From Ignavibacteriaceae bacterium (GTDB taxonomy: Bacteria; Bacteroidota; Ignavibacteria; Ignavibacteriales; Ignavibacteriaceae): a stretch of 64,000 nt of DNA. The translations under genes and the position numbers were made by a program. This document shows, one piece after another, positions 35,264 to 44,722 of the stretch. A model generated the notes under the pieces. The model had not been told where the DNA came from. It made no database searches and saw only the letters and a program-made list of their open reading frames with translations. The stretch is from contig WBUK01000006.1 of NCBI GenBank assembly GCA_008933765.1, forward strand, positions 85,404 to 149,403. Direction: 5' to 3'. The number at the start of each line of letters is the position of its first letter. Position 1 is the stretch's first letter.

Positions 35264-36760
35264 TTACTCAAAAAGAGGAGTTTGAATTTCTTTCATAAAA
35301 AAGACATTAAATTCGTTAACTGCATCTAACAACAGCCCTTCGGCAACATATTCACGAATTAAAGGTAATAGCTCATACCGGAGACGGTCTTTCATTGCTT
35401 CATCTTCATTATCTCCTTCAGGTACTATAAAATATGAATGTCCGGGCTGCAAATTAAGCTCGTCATGGCTGGCATATTCGTAAAAGATATCAGCAATTCT
35501 GTCGAAATATTCCTTATAAAAAGTCATACCATCAGAAGTCTTCGTCTTTAAATCTTTTTTTGTCAAAACTCTTGGTTTCAAAGTGTACCACGCAAAACGC
35601 CTACGCAATGCAAAATCCACAACCGCTAAACTTCTATCAGCTGTATTCATTGTAGCAATAACATAAAAATTGTCAGGAAGGTTATGGACTTTTTTCCCAG
35701 GATACAATTCTATCCCATCAAAACCATCATTTTCACTATCTTTCTCTTTTCTCTGATATTCAAAAAGATAAAAGATAGGGCCCAGAACATTTGAGAGATT
35801 GGCACGATTGATTTCATCTATAATAAGAAGAACTTTTTTCTCGGATGTTTCATTTTTTGCTTTTTCAAAGGCTTCTATAAAAATACCCATATGTTCTTTG
35901 TAATTCACATTTTTCTCTTCAAGTCCGGGTCTTATTCCGTAAATAAAATCAGAATAAGTGGTTTCAGCATGAAATTGTGTGAAGAATGTCTCATATTTCT
36001 TCTCTTTCTTCTCTTTCTCCTTTTTCTCCTCTGCAATTTTCTTTGCAATATATGTTTTCCCTACACCTGGCGCCCCTTGAAGAACTATAAATTTTCTTTT
36101 TTCAAGTAAGTTTTTAATTTTATCAATTTCAGGTTCATTAGTTAAACCATGATCAGTAATTTTTTTTATCGCCTCATCAATTTCCTTGTCGTGGACTTGA
36201 TTACTTCTCCAATCCCTCATTTTCGCGTATGTGGCTAAAAATTCATCGAATATTTTTATTACATAAACTTTATCTTTCTTTTCCTCATTTTCTGGATCAG
36301 TAACAGTTTCTTCCCCCTCCCCTTTTTTTGGATCAAAAACTTCAGCAGCTAAGACCACCTTTTGATAACTATTAAAAGCTTCATAAACATCACTTTTATC
36401 TTCTTCTTCGAGAGCTAACTTTATTCCCTCAAGTGGGCGTTCAATATCCGTAAAATCCGATTTAATTAAACCATTTTTATGTGTAAGTATTGAAAATTTC
36501 CTTCGTGTACCTGGATGTTTTGCTAAAGTTTGATCATTTGCGAAACCCAAACTGCCGACGGCTAAACATACTACCCACTTTTTCTTGGGGTCACTTGAAG
36601 GAAAAACAACCAGACACAGATCATGATATTGTCCACTTCTGTCTTCTTGCGGAGAAATAAAACCAAAAAATTTCTTATTTTTTTTTCTTAGTATCTTTGT
36701 CTTCTGTTTCGTCTTCAATATTTTTTCTAAACGTATAATCGATCCCTTCCACCCCACCAA
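35264..36760 (-). CDS. McrB-like AAA+ GTPase, main reading frame (5' end out of frame)
   Basis: The motor of a McrBC-type restriction system. Walker A GAPGVGKT (about residue 233), Walker B KVLLIIDEINRAN, and the McrB hallmark MNTADRS are all present, followed by ALRRRFAW with the arginine finger. The N-terminal part (from FFGFISPQEDRSGQYHDL) would be the DNA-recognition domain. The nominal start at 36760 is a TTG with no ribosome-binding site, and the first 27 residues are Lys-rich and look out-of-frame. A second frame (36675-36905) overlaps and ends at an A9 tract on the coding strand (36678-36686); loss of one A joins them into one protein of about 545 residues. Confidence 0.85.
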   Translation of the reverse strand: MVGWKGSIIRLEKILKTKQKTKILRKKNKKFFGFISPQEDRSGQYHDLCLVVFPSSDPKKKWVVCLAVGSLGFANDQTLAKHPGTRRKFSILTHKNGLIKSDFTDIERPLEGIKLALEEEDKSDVYEAFNSYQKVVLAAEVFDPKKGEGEETVTDPENEEKKDKVYVIKIFDEFLATYAKMRDWRSNQVHDKEIDEAIKKITDHGLTNEPEIDKIKNLLEKRKFIVLQGAPGVGKTYIAKKIAEEKKEKEKKEKKYETFFTQFHAETTYSDFIYGIRPGLEEKNVNYKEHMGIFIEAFEKAKNETSEKKVLLIIDEINRANLSNVLGPIFYLFEYQRKEKDSENDGFDGIELYPGKKVHNLPDNFYVIATMNTADRSLAVVDFALRRRFAWYTLKPRVLTKKDLKTKTSDGMTFYKEYFDRIADIFYEYASHDELNLQPGHSYFIVPEGDNEDEAMKDRLRYELLPLIREYVAEGLLLDAVNEFNVFFMKEIQTPLFE

Positions 36761-36905
36761 AACCTTTTGCTCTTAGTTTAACCATTATTGCAATCGATTC
36801 AATCGAAAATTTTTCTTTTCCGTTGCCATTTTTAGTGGTTGCTCCCTTTTTTGGGATATCCTCCGAAGTCGAGTTACTGTTTTGATTACTTTCATCATTT
36901 GCCAT
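36675..36905 (-). CDS. Probable N-terminal piece of the McrB-like protein, frame-split
   Basis: A 76-codon frame starting at ATG 36905 (MANDESNQNSNSTSED...) and stopping just after DKDTKKKK at the A9 tract. Its middle, FSIESIAIMVKLRAKGFGGVEG, looks like real protein, while the overlapping frame does not. With eight instead of nine A residues the reading would run on as KKKNKKFFGFISP into the AAA+ protein. This may be a phase-variable switch, transcriptional slippage site, fixed mutation or sequencing error. Confidence 0.6.
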   Translation of the reverse strand: MANDESNQNSNSTSEDIPKKGATTKNGNGKEKFSIESIAIMVKLRAKGFGGVEGIDYTFRKNIEDETEDKDTKKKK

Positions 36906-38521
36906 CTTTTTACGCCAAGTTTTGATAATTTTTAAGTTTAATTATGTATTTATTCCCAGGTTAAATACTTCAACAGGGGTTTTCTGAATTTTCGAATTTT
37001 CACAAAAGATAAATTCGATAATCTCAAAATTATTAATTTTAGGTTGCGAATCCATACACATAAAAGTACTATTTCTGAGAGACTGTGCATAATTTTCTTG
37101 CCTCTTTAGAAAGGTTTGCAAACTAAAGCTTCAATAATGATTACATTAATTTTAACGACTAAAAATTAAACATCAGATAAAAAATCTTAAATTGCGTGGC
37201 AATGAAAACGACAGTTTTTGAACCACCAACTTTAACAAGTAAAATAACATATAAAAATATAATATTTATTTAATACAAAACTCCGGGATGTCACCACCCG
37301 ACATCCCTCGAAGATGGTGCGTTTAATTTTACCCTGAAGTCGGTGATAGTACTGTCTTATAATTTTTCCCTGTGCCTGTGAAGGCCTGATGATGCGTTAA
37401 CTTGCCCTGAGACCGTTATAGTTTTTAATTGTATTTCGTCCCCTTTATTCCGGTACCAATTTTGCAATTAGGATTTAACTGAACTTTATTGTAGTATTAA
37501 CTAAACCCCGTTGATAAACTCAATGAGTAGAGACAGAAATTTCCTGAGACCTGTTGTAGTTTTTGTTGAACCTCTTTTACATATTTGAGCCTGAGGAAAA
37601 ACTACCTTAAACCTGTTATGGCTCTGTTTTTTTCTAACCCTGAAATTCCCGTTAAAATTTAAAATTTCTGCGGGAAATTTATGTCCATGCAGTTGACAAA
37701 GCGATTAATAAACTCTGTTTTTAAGAATAGAAAAAGAAAAAAGTGTTCTATTTTTCGATTTTTTGCGCATATTTGGGCTTAAAATTCAGGTTTATAGAGA
37801 ACTTAACCGGAATCTCTTGATTTATATTTAAGGTTGGAGTAAATTTCAATAGATCTGAGAGGAAACAATCTGTGTCAACCAACCCTTAATTATGGATACC
37901 TTTGGGGGGTGTAAATTGAAAACTTATGAGGGGGAGCCAATCTGTATTCACTCTGTCCTTCAAAATGAAAATTCGTTGGCGGGTGTAAACTTGAAAATAA
38001 AGGTGGAGAAGCCAAAAGAGAACTCTCTTTCTGTAATATATTAAAGAGTGGATAAAAATTTGGGAGTGTAAGAGGGAGTGTAAGAAAATTTTAGTAATCC
38101 CTCCTATTCAAGATTTTTTATTCCTGTTTCATATTTTTTAATAAATCTTTAATATTTTTTTCACTTTTTATGCAGTTTGGGATATTTTTGGTACCCTCCC
38201 CTTTCGAGATACGAAAAAATTTCGTTGAAATTTGGCTGAAGTTGCGTTTTTTATTTAAACATCTCCATATTTTTTTATAATTTGATTGATATTTTGTTTT
38301 TTATTTAAATATCTGCATATTTTTTCATAATTTTGTGGTGAGGTTTTGTCTGAGGTTAACCGTACTTTTTGGGTTTGGTAATAACGCACTACAGAATAAG
38401 TTGGATTACGGCCGGTTATTACTGCTAAAAAGTATTTTTAGGGGTTAATTGTTTCATTTTAGTGCAATAATCATTAAATATTCATTTGATTTGTTGATTT
38501 AATATTCAGGGATGATATTAT
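36906..38521. other. 1.6-kb AT-rich region with repeat arm and no gene
   Basis: It contains the left inverted-repeat arm (37276-37795), degenerate GGGTGTAAANTTGAAAA repeats (about 37900-38010) and a 50-bp-period duplication (TTTTTTATTTAAANATCTNC, 38246 and 38296). No frame looks coding. Confidence 0.6.
37276..37795 (-). repeat. Left arm of a long imperfect inverted repeat
   Basis: The outer ~150 bp and the inner ~140 bp match the reverse complement of 44000-44383 closely; the middle is divergent. The outer end carries a perfect 8-bp hairpin (GGGATGTC...GACATCCC, 37285-37307). The core also matches 19618-19688. Confidence 0.85.
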
Positions 38522-38698
38522 ATGACCCTATCTAAAACCTCATCTGACTCAAAGGCTCTTTTTAACAGAAATGCCGATATTTTTACTTCATCCTTCCCTG
38601 CAGGGCAAAGTGCAACCGCAATAAACATACCGGGTAACAAAGAATCAGGAACAAAGCACAAAACCCTTCGTGCAGGGCAAAGTTCAAACACAATAAAC

Positions 38699-41131
38699 AT
38701 GCCGGTATCCTCAAAACATATTTTTTCAACTGTTATCATTGCCCTTTTTCTCTTTTCTTTTACTTCAGCACAAGTGAATTTCACCTGGTTAAACCCAAAG
38801 CCGATGGGTTACACAATCTACGGAGGCGCATCAATCCCCTCAACTGACACCGTTTACGGCGCAGGTACTAAAGGTGTAATCATTCAATCAACTGACTTCG
38901 GCAACTCCTGGAGATTGCTCTATTCCAACCGACAAATTACACTCTACTCAGTTTCATTTCCCTCATCCTCAGTGGGCTATGCAGCAGGAAGTGGCGGCAC
39001 GATTCTAAAAACCACAAATTCAGGGTTAAATTGGGAACCCACCACTTCGTCACCCTCATCTTTAGACCTTACAAAAGTGCAGTTTATCTCCGAAACTGTT
39101 GGTTTTGTAAATGTTAAGTTAAAAGGTAAAATCTTCAAAACAACCAACGGGGGAAATAGCTGGAGTCTGTTTGCTGAAAGTTCCTCGGGTTTTGTAAATG
39201 ATTTTGTTATGACCGGCGAAAACAACGGCTTTTATATAACTCAAGGCAAAGGCTTTGGCAGGATAACAAACGGCATACCCGGTGAAACTTCCCCTTTCGA
39301 GGATTACCAGATACCGACGGTTGTGGATTTTTTTAACGCCTCGATTGGAATTGTTGCCGGCAGTGGTTATGCATTCCGCACAACTGACGGAGGAAGCACC
39401 TGGGAGAAGGATAACGGCAGTTTTGACATCATTCCCTCAGCCGTTAAATATTTCACCGCTTCAAAAATCACCGCTGTAACCGGAGGCGGGGGTATTTATG
39501 TTTCAACGGATAACGGAGTTTCCTGGCAAGCCACCCCTATTCCGGGCACCCCTACACTTAATACCGTTGTTTTCAGGGACGGCACGGGCGGAATAGTGCT
39601 CGGTGGAAAAGGAGTGACTGTCATAACCACAAACGGGGGAAGTAACTGGAGCAGAACCGACACACAGGTACCGGGAGACAATGTCGTTCTTTACGGTATA
39701 ACAACACCCGACGGAACAAACTTTTGGGCGGGGGGAACAAACGGCATGATAATAAAATCAACCGATGGCGGCAGAAACTGGTCTGTTACGAACCGATGCT
39801 CAACACTAACTTTAAATGATATTTGCTTTACAACAACACAAAAAGGGTTTGCTGTCACTTCAACCGGGCTCTATACAACAACAAACGGGGGGACTACATG
39901 GGCGAACAAGTTTACAACTGCCTCAGGCTCCCAAAAAGTGGCATTCGCAACTGAGCAGAACGGATATTTCTGCGGAACCCAAGGTGTGGTACGCTACACA
40001 ACAGACGGCGGCACGAACTGGAGTACCCCGGGGACACTTCCTGCAGGGAGCTATTACGGAATTGGTGTTATCCCGGGCTCTTCAACAGCATATATCTGCG
40101 GAGTGGGTAAGGTGATAAAAACTACGAACAACGGGGCTAGCTGGTCGGATGTGTCATCAGGGCTGACAGGGAAGACTTTTTACGCAGCGGCATTTACCTC
40201 AAATCAGGTTGGAGTAGTAGTAGGTAAAGACGGAGTGATTTACAAAACCACGAACGGAGGGACAAGTTGGAGCCAAAGGACATCCAACACCGGTTCAACC
40301 CTCTATACGGTTAAGTTTTACGACTCAGAGCATGGAATTGCAGCCGGGGGAAGTGGGGGCATCATCCTTACGGCAGACGGAGGTGAAAGTTGGAGCCGTG
40401 CTGAAGAGATAAGTGAGAGTACTATCCGTGCGCTTACGATATTAAACGGCACTACTGCAATTTTCGCGGGGGATAAGGGTACCCTTTTGCTCTCGGAAGA
40501 CCTTCCGCTTCCGGTTGAACTTGTTGAGTTCACGGCAGTGTACACCGGCGGGAGTGTTCGCATAAACTGGAAGACAGCAACCGAGAAGGATAACAACGGT
40601 TTTGAGGTTCAGAGGATAAGACCGGGCATGGGTGGAAGCGGATGGTGGGAGAAAATTGGGTATGTGGAGGGGCACGGCACGAGTAACTCGCCAAAATATT
40701 ACAGTTTTACGGACAAACCCAAGGGGGCGGGCAAATACAGGTATCGGTTGAAACAGATAGATAACGACGGCTCGTTTGAGTACAGTTGGGAAGCGGAAAT
40801 AATGGTTGCCGGCGTGCCTGAGGGGTTTACTCTGGGGGAGAACTATCCTAACCCGTTTGGTGGTGGTGTTTCCGGGGATGGCACAGGAGGTATATCAGGA
40901 GATAACACGGGGACGAAGATACCATTTACAGTGAACGAGACCTCACCGGTAAAACTGACCGTTTACAGCTCAGCAGGTGCCTTGGTGGCAACACTGTTCG
41001 AGGGTACTGCTGAGGGGGGCAGGGAGTACACTATAACTTTCAACCCAAGGGAAGAGTCTTCGGGGGTCTATTTCTACCGCTTAGAGACGGACAAACACTC
41101 ACAAACAAGGAAAATGCTATATTTGAAGTAA
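38699..41131 (+). CDS. T9SS-exported YCF48/BNR-type beta-propeller protein
   Basis: A secreted surface protein. The frame opens at 38522, but I place the start at ATG 38699, where a standard signal peptide begins (MPVSSKHIFSTVIIALFLF...TSAQ); the 59 codons upstream contain a duplicated AGQS-x-x-x-INxP segment. The mature part has about a dozen blades of the type KTTNGGTSWS and STDGGRNWS, the YCF48/BNR signature. The C-terminus is a type A T9SS sorting domain: ENYPNPF, then KIPFTV, VKLTVYSSAGALVATLF and SGVYFYRLE...RKMLYLK. A Gly/Asp-rich insert (GGGVSGDGTGGISGDNTG) stands in place of the usual NPS-T after NYPNPF. Likely exported across the outer membrane and anchored or released. Confidence 0.85.
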   Translation: MPVSSKHIFSTVIIALFLFSFTSAQVNFTWLNPKPMGYTIYGGASIPSTDTVYGAGTKGVIIQSTDFGNSWRLLYSNRQITLYSVSFPSSSVGYAAGSGGTILKTTNSGLNWEPTTSSPSSLDLTKVQFISETVGFVNVKLKGKIFKTTNGGNSWSLFAESSSGFVNDFVMTGENNGFYITQGKGFGRITNGIPGETSPFEDYQIPTVVDFFNASIGIVAGSGYAFRTTDGGSTWEKDNGSFDIIPSAVKYFTASKITAVTGGGGIYVSTDNGVSWQATPIPGTPTLNTVVFRDGTGGIVLGGKGVTVITTNGGSNWSRTDTQVPGDNVVLYGITTPDGTNFWAGGTNGMIIKSTDGGRNWSVTNRCSTLTLNDICFTTTQKGFAVTSTGLYTTTNGGTTWANKFTTASGSQKVAFATEQNGYFCGTQGVVRYTTDGGTNWSTPGTLPAGSYYGIGVIPGSSTAYICGVGKVIKTTNNGASWSDVSSGLTGKTFYAAAFTSNQVGVVVGKDGVIYKTTNGGTSWSQRTSNTGSTLYTVKFYDSEHGIAAGGSGGIILTADGGESWSRAEEISESTIRALTILNGTTAIFAGDKGTLLLSEDLPLPVELVEFTAVYTGGSVRINWKTATEKDNNGFEVQRIRPGMGGSGWWEKIGYVEGHGTSNSPKYYSFTDKPKGAGKYRYRLKQIDNDGSFEYSWEAEIMVAGVPEGFTLGENYPNPFGGGVSGDGTGGISGDNTGTKIPFTVNETSPVKLTVYSSAGALVATLFEGTAEGGREYTITFNPREESSGVYFYRLETDKHSQTRKMLYLK

Positions 41132-41232
41132 AAACTAACCAAAAAATTGAAACCCAACACTTGAAATTAACAATTTAAGAAAATAATTTAGTAACTTTAA
41201 AAGTGAAAAATTAGAGATAACTAAAATTTACA

Positions 41233-41589
41233 ATGAGAGATATTCATAAGTTTATCGTTGTTGGTGATAAAGTTTTAGTAAAACCCCTCGAGGAAGAAGG
41301 CAGAACCCACGCAGGGCTGTATCTTCCCCCCGGTGTAACTGAGAAAGAAAAGGTGCAGAGCGGCTATGTGCTTAAAACAGGCCCCGGCTACCCAATTGCT
41401 CTCCCCAGTGATGACGAACCTTGGAAAGAAAAAGAGAGCACACGATACATTGGGTTGCAAGCTCAGGAGGGCGACATGGCTATCTACCAAAGAAAAGACG
41501 CTATTGAAATAGAATATGACCGTGAAAAATTGGTCATCGTTCCGCAAACGGCTATTTTACTTTTAATCAGGGACGATTTTACGGCTTAG
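41233..41589 (+). CDS. Stand-alone GroES/Cpn10-like protein
   Basis: A 118-residue protein with the Cpn10 beta-barrel: VVGDKVLVKPLEEEGRTHAGLYLPPG at the N-terminus and VIVPQTAILLLI at the end. It lacks a groEL partner here, and between the halves it has an insert (GYPIALPSDDEPWKEKESTRYIG) that replaces the normal mobile loop region. It may be a specialised co-chaperonin or a Cpn10-fold protein with another role. The HAD hydrolase gene begins one base after its stop codon, which suggests tight coupling. Confidence 0.82.
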   Translation: MRDIHKFIVVGDKVLVKPLEEEGRTHAGLYLPPGVTEKEKVQSGYVLKTGPGYPIALPSDDEPWKEKESTRYIGLQAQEGDMAIYQRKDAIEIEYDREKLVIVPQTAILLLIRDDFTA

Positions 41590-41590
41590 A

Positions 41591-42235
41591 ATGCTAAGAC
41601 ACTACAATTATATAATTTGGGACTGGAACGGTACGCTGTTCAACGATGTTGAAATGTGCCTTGATATCATCAACAGCCTGCTTGAAAAAAACAGTTATAA
41701 CATCCTCTCCCTTAAAAGATACCGCGAAATCTTCACTTTTCCGATTAAAGATTACTACGCCGCTGCAGGGGTTGATTTCAGCCGCAATCCGTTTGAAATT
41801 ATTGGCAAAGAATGGGCGGATATTTACGAAACCCGCAAACATGAGGCTGATTTGTTCAGTTCTGTTGAAAATGTCCTCCGGCGTGTGAAGGAACTCGGGA
41901 TAAAGCAGTATATTCTTTCGGCATACATGAAGAAAGAACTGCACGAGATAATCGAAAAACACCGCCTTTCGGGCTATTTTGAAGAAATTTACGGGTTAAA
42001 CGATGTTTATGCGCACAGCAAGTTGGAACTCGGGTTTGCCTTAGTCGAAAAACTGGGAAGCGGAAAACAGAGCGCTGTCTTGGTGGGCGATACCCTGCAC
42101 GATTTTGAAGTGTCGCGGGAAATGGGGGTTGACTGTATCCTTGTCGCTTCCGGTCACCAGAGCCGCGAGCGGCTGGAAACTGCGGGGATACCGGTTTTTC
42201 AGTCAATTAACGACTTAGTGGTGCATTTGGATTGA
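41591..42235 (+). CDS. HAD-superfamily hydrolase
   Basis: A 214-residue HAD phosphatase. Motif I reads WDWNGTLFND (nucleophile Asp, with Asn in the second catalytic position instead of Asp, a variant seen in some HAD groups), motif II YILSAYMK, and motif IV LVGDTLHDFEVSREMGVD. An alpha-helical cap lies between. Substrate unknown; reduced phosphatase turnover is possible given the Asn. It is coupled to the Cpn10-like gene by a one-base gap. Confidence 0.82.
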   Translation: MLRHYNYIIWDWNGTLFNDVEMCLDIINSLLEKNSYNILSLKRYREIFTFPIKDYYAAAGVDFSRNPFEIIGKEWADIYETRKHEADLFSSVENVLRRVKELGIKQYILSAYMKKELHEIIEKHRLSGYFEEIYGLNDVYAHSKLELGFALVEKLGSGKQSAVLVGDTLHDFEVSREMGVDCILVASGHQSRERLETAGIPVFQSINDLVVHLD

Positions 42236-42377
42236 TTTTCTTTTTTGGGGGGGGAATAGTTGTCACTCCGGTTTTTGAGTAAAAGGCACATTTTTTCTCA
42301 AGCATGCAAAGGTAGGTAGGTTTTTTAAGGGAGCAGATGAGGAATTTCTGTTTTTTTTACGAGTTTAAGAATCAGTT

Positions 42378-42550
42378 GGGTAGTGGGAGTTAAGAAAGAG
42401 GGCACCGGGTTTTTTGCGGGCAAGGATAGGCTGGGTGGTGGGAGTTAAGAAAGAGAGCACCGGGTTTTTTGCGGGCAAGGATAGGCTGGGTAGTGGGAGT
42501 TAAGAAAGAGGGCACCGGGTTTTTTGCGGGCAAGGATAGGCTGGGTGGTG
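42378..42550. repeat. 55-bp tandem repeat, three copies
   Basis: GGGTAGTGGGAGTTAAG starts units at 42378, 42433 and 42488, with a partial one at 42543. Copies differ at only a few bases. Each contains AGCACCGGGTTTTTTGCGGG. It lies between convergent genes. Confidence 0.9.
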
Positions 42551-42563
42551 GAAGGTATTAAAA

Positions 42564-42608
42564 GGTTTCCGGGGGCACTAAGGACTCATAAAGCACCCCC
42601 GGGAAACC
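42564..42608. terminator. Hairpin between convergent genes, probable bidirectional terminator
   Basis: GGTTTCCGGGGG pairs with CCCCCGGGAAACC (one bulge), extended by GGTA/TACC outside. T tracts are weak. Confidence 0.5.
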
Positions 42609-42619
42609 ATACCAACACT

Positions 42620-43621
42620 TCAATTTTTCAGCAATTCAGCAATCTTCTTAACAATCAGCGATCCGTTTGCCCCAAGCCGTGCGTATAACCACGCTTTCTG
42701 TCGGAGGATATTTTGCGAAACTGTATCGTCAGAACCGAGTTTATCCAGTGCGGAGATTGCGTCCGAATAGCATTTATTATCTTTCAGAATAAGTGCGGAA
42801 AGAAAAAGTTTGCTCTTTTCGTCTAACCCTTTATTTCCATTCACTTCGTCAAGTTCCGCATTTACTTTTTCGAAAACTTTAGAATCACCCAAAATCATCA
42901 CACCGGCAAGATCGTAACCTGCGCCAAGTTTTGGTTCTTTGCCCAAAGGATACACATCCCATTTATAACGGTTTTTCGAGTTGTTTATCTCAAATTTGAA
43001 GTTCGGAATAGTATATCTGACTATCGAGTTCGTGAACCCTTTGACAACACCTCTGAATACCTCGTTGTTTTTTGAATCCACCACAATAAGAACATATTCC
43101 GCTTCCGTTGCGGTTTCGGTTGCTGAAGAGTCAAACCAGGAAAACTCAGGGGTTTCCGAAATCACCAATCCTGCCGGAGCAAGTGTAACCACACCCTCGC
43201 CTCTGAAACTTGCCGGCGATGAAAGCTCTTTATCAATCTCGTTTTTAGAGGTTAAGTTCACATTTCTTTGCGAAAGGGAATTGTTGCCCGCCTGAAGCGC
43301 AAAACTCTGACCCGTAGCATCCTGAATTTTTGAATTTGCGGAAGAGCTACCGACTAAAAGCCTCTGCTTAGGCATAAGGTTAACAATCTCGCCATCCATA
43401 AAATAAAGAGTAATTTTTGCTTCCTCATCTAAAGAGATAATATCTCCCTCTTCGATAGTTGCACCCTGCTCCAATGCAATTTCTTCACCGGTGCCGGGTT
43501 TAATCAATTTAGGTGCCCCTTCCAGACCGGTTACCAGCGCAACCGGAGGCTTAGGGGAATCAGCCGCCAAAACAACGGCAAAGAGAAGTAAAACAGGAAA
43601 AAAGTAAAAAATTTTTTTCAT
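42620..43621 (-). CDS. FecR-domain exported protein
   Basis: A 333-residue protein with a signal peptide (MKKIFYFFPVLLLFAVVLAA). Residues about 25-110 form a FecR-like beta-rich domain: VTGLEGAPKLIKPGTGEEIAL, ATIEEGDIISLDEEAKITLYF. This is followed by an Ig-like beta section (PEFSWFDSSATETATEAEYVL) and a helical C-terminal repeat region resembling TPR (KLFLSALILKDNKCYSDAISALDKLG). It is not a membrane anti-sigma factor of the usual type, since no inner-membrane helix follows. Role unknown; periplasmic or outer-membrane scaffold is plausible. Confidence 0.75.
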   Translation of the reverse strand: MKKIFYFFPVLLLFAVVLAADSPKPPVALVTGLEGAPKLIKPGTGEEIALEQGATIEEGDIISLDEEAKITLYFMDGEIVNLMPKQRLLVGSSSANSKIQDATGQSFALQAGNNSLSQRNVNLTSKNEIDKELSSPASFRGEGVVTLAPAGLVISETPEFSWFDSSATETATEAEYVLIVVDSKNNEVFRGVVKGFTNSIVRYTIPNFKFEINNSKNRYKWDVYPLGKEPKLGAGYDLAGVMILGDSKVFEKVNAELDEVNGNKGLDEKSKLFLSALILKDNKCYSDAISALDKLGSDDTVSQNILRQKAWLYARLGANGSLIVKKIAELLKN

Positions 43622-44722
43622 TGGTGTTCCGTTTAAATTAATCGTACGGTTTTAACTGTAGTTGTCCGGTTATTGTTTCAGTTCCCGCCCTGTGGGTGTG
43701 ATGTTAATCAATCTTTCTTCGCACGGTGGAAGTGTTGCTCAACGAATCTTTCAGGTTATCTCTAATTAGCTGTCGCTTCTAATCCAGAGGTGCGTTTCTC
43801 ATTTTCTTACTCATATCAATTCCTTTCCGGTTCACCCCCGGTTTGAAGAGTACAGTAACCGAACAGCAATTGTAAATATTTCTTTATATATTCCTGCCAC
43901 TATATACAATTCTGCCACAACCACCACCAAAAAGCGGAATTTTTTAATTCACCCTCATCTGAAAGAAAAATCAGCCAATTTTTGTAAAATTTTCTAAAAC
44001 CCTGAATTTTAAGCCCAAATATGCACAAAAAGTTGAAAAATATCTCATTCTTTTCTTTTTTCAACCATAAAAACCGGCTTTATTAATCGCTTTGTTAACC
44101 GCATGAAGATAAATTTCCCGCAGAAAATTTAATTTTTAACGGTAAAAACCGGGGGTTAAAAAAAACAGAATTATAACGGGTTAATGGTAATTTTTACTTC
44201 AGACCAAAATAGATATAAAAGGGTTCAACTAATACTATAACAGGTCTCAGGGCAAGTTAACGCAACATCAAGCCTTCACAGGCACAGGGAAAAATTATAA
44301 AGCAGTATCATCATTAACTTCAGGGTAAAATAAAACGCACCATCTTCAAGGGATGTCGGGTGGTGACATCCCGGAGTTTTGTTCATTATCAAAACTATTC
44401 CACTCTATTAACAAAAATAATACACCACTTCAAAGCACCGGTTAAGCATTACTGTTTAACCAAAATTATTCCACCCAATTAACAATAAACTGAAGCGGGG
44501 CAATTTAACTTTTTAGAAAAGGTGGGGTTATAGCTTAATGTTAGTAATAAGAAACCATGAACAGTCTAAATAACATCACCACCGGCGCATTGGCACCGAT
44601 GGTGATGTTAAAAGGTGAGTTTATGCTGTCGGTTTATACAAAGTAGCCGGTTCAGTTAAAGGAAGCAATTTATATAAAATCAACACTTCAGCTAATCAAA
44701 CAGTTTTGATTAATTAACCGGT
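43622..44722. other. 1.1-kb gene-free region with right repeat arm
   Basis: It contains the right inverted-repeat arm (44000-44383). The rest is AT-rich without frames or recognised RNA. Confidence 0.6.
44000..44383 (+). repeat. Right arm of a long imperfect inverted repeat
   Basis: Reverse complement of the left arm, with the outer hairpin GGGATGTC...GACATCCC at 44350-44372. It shares the CTTTATTAATCGCTTTG core with 19618-19688. Confidence 0.85.
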
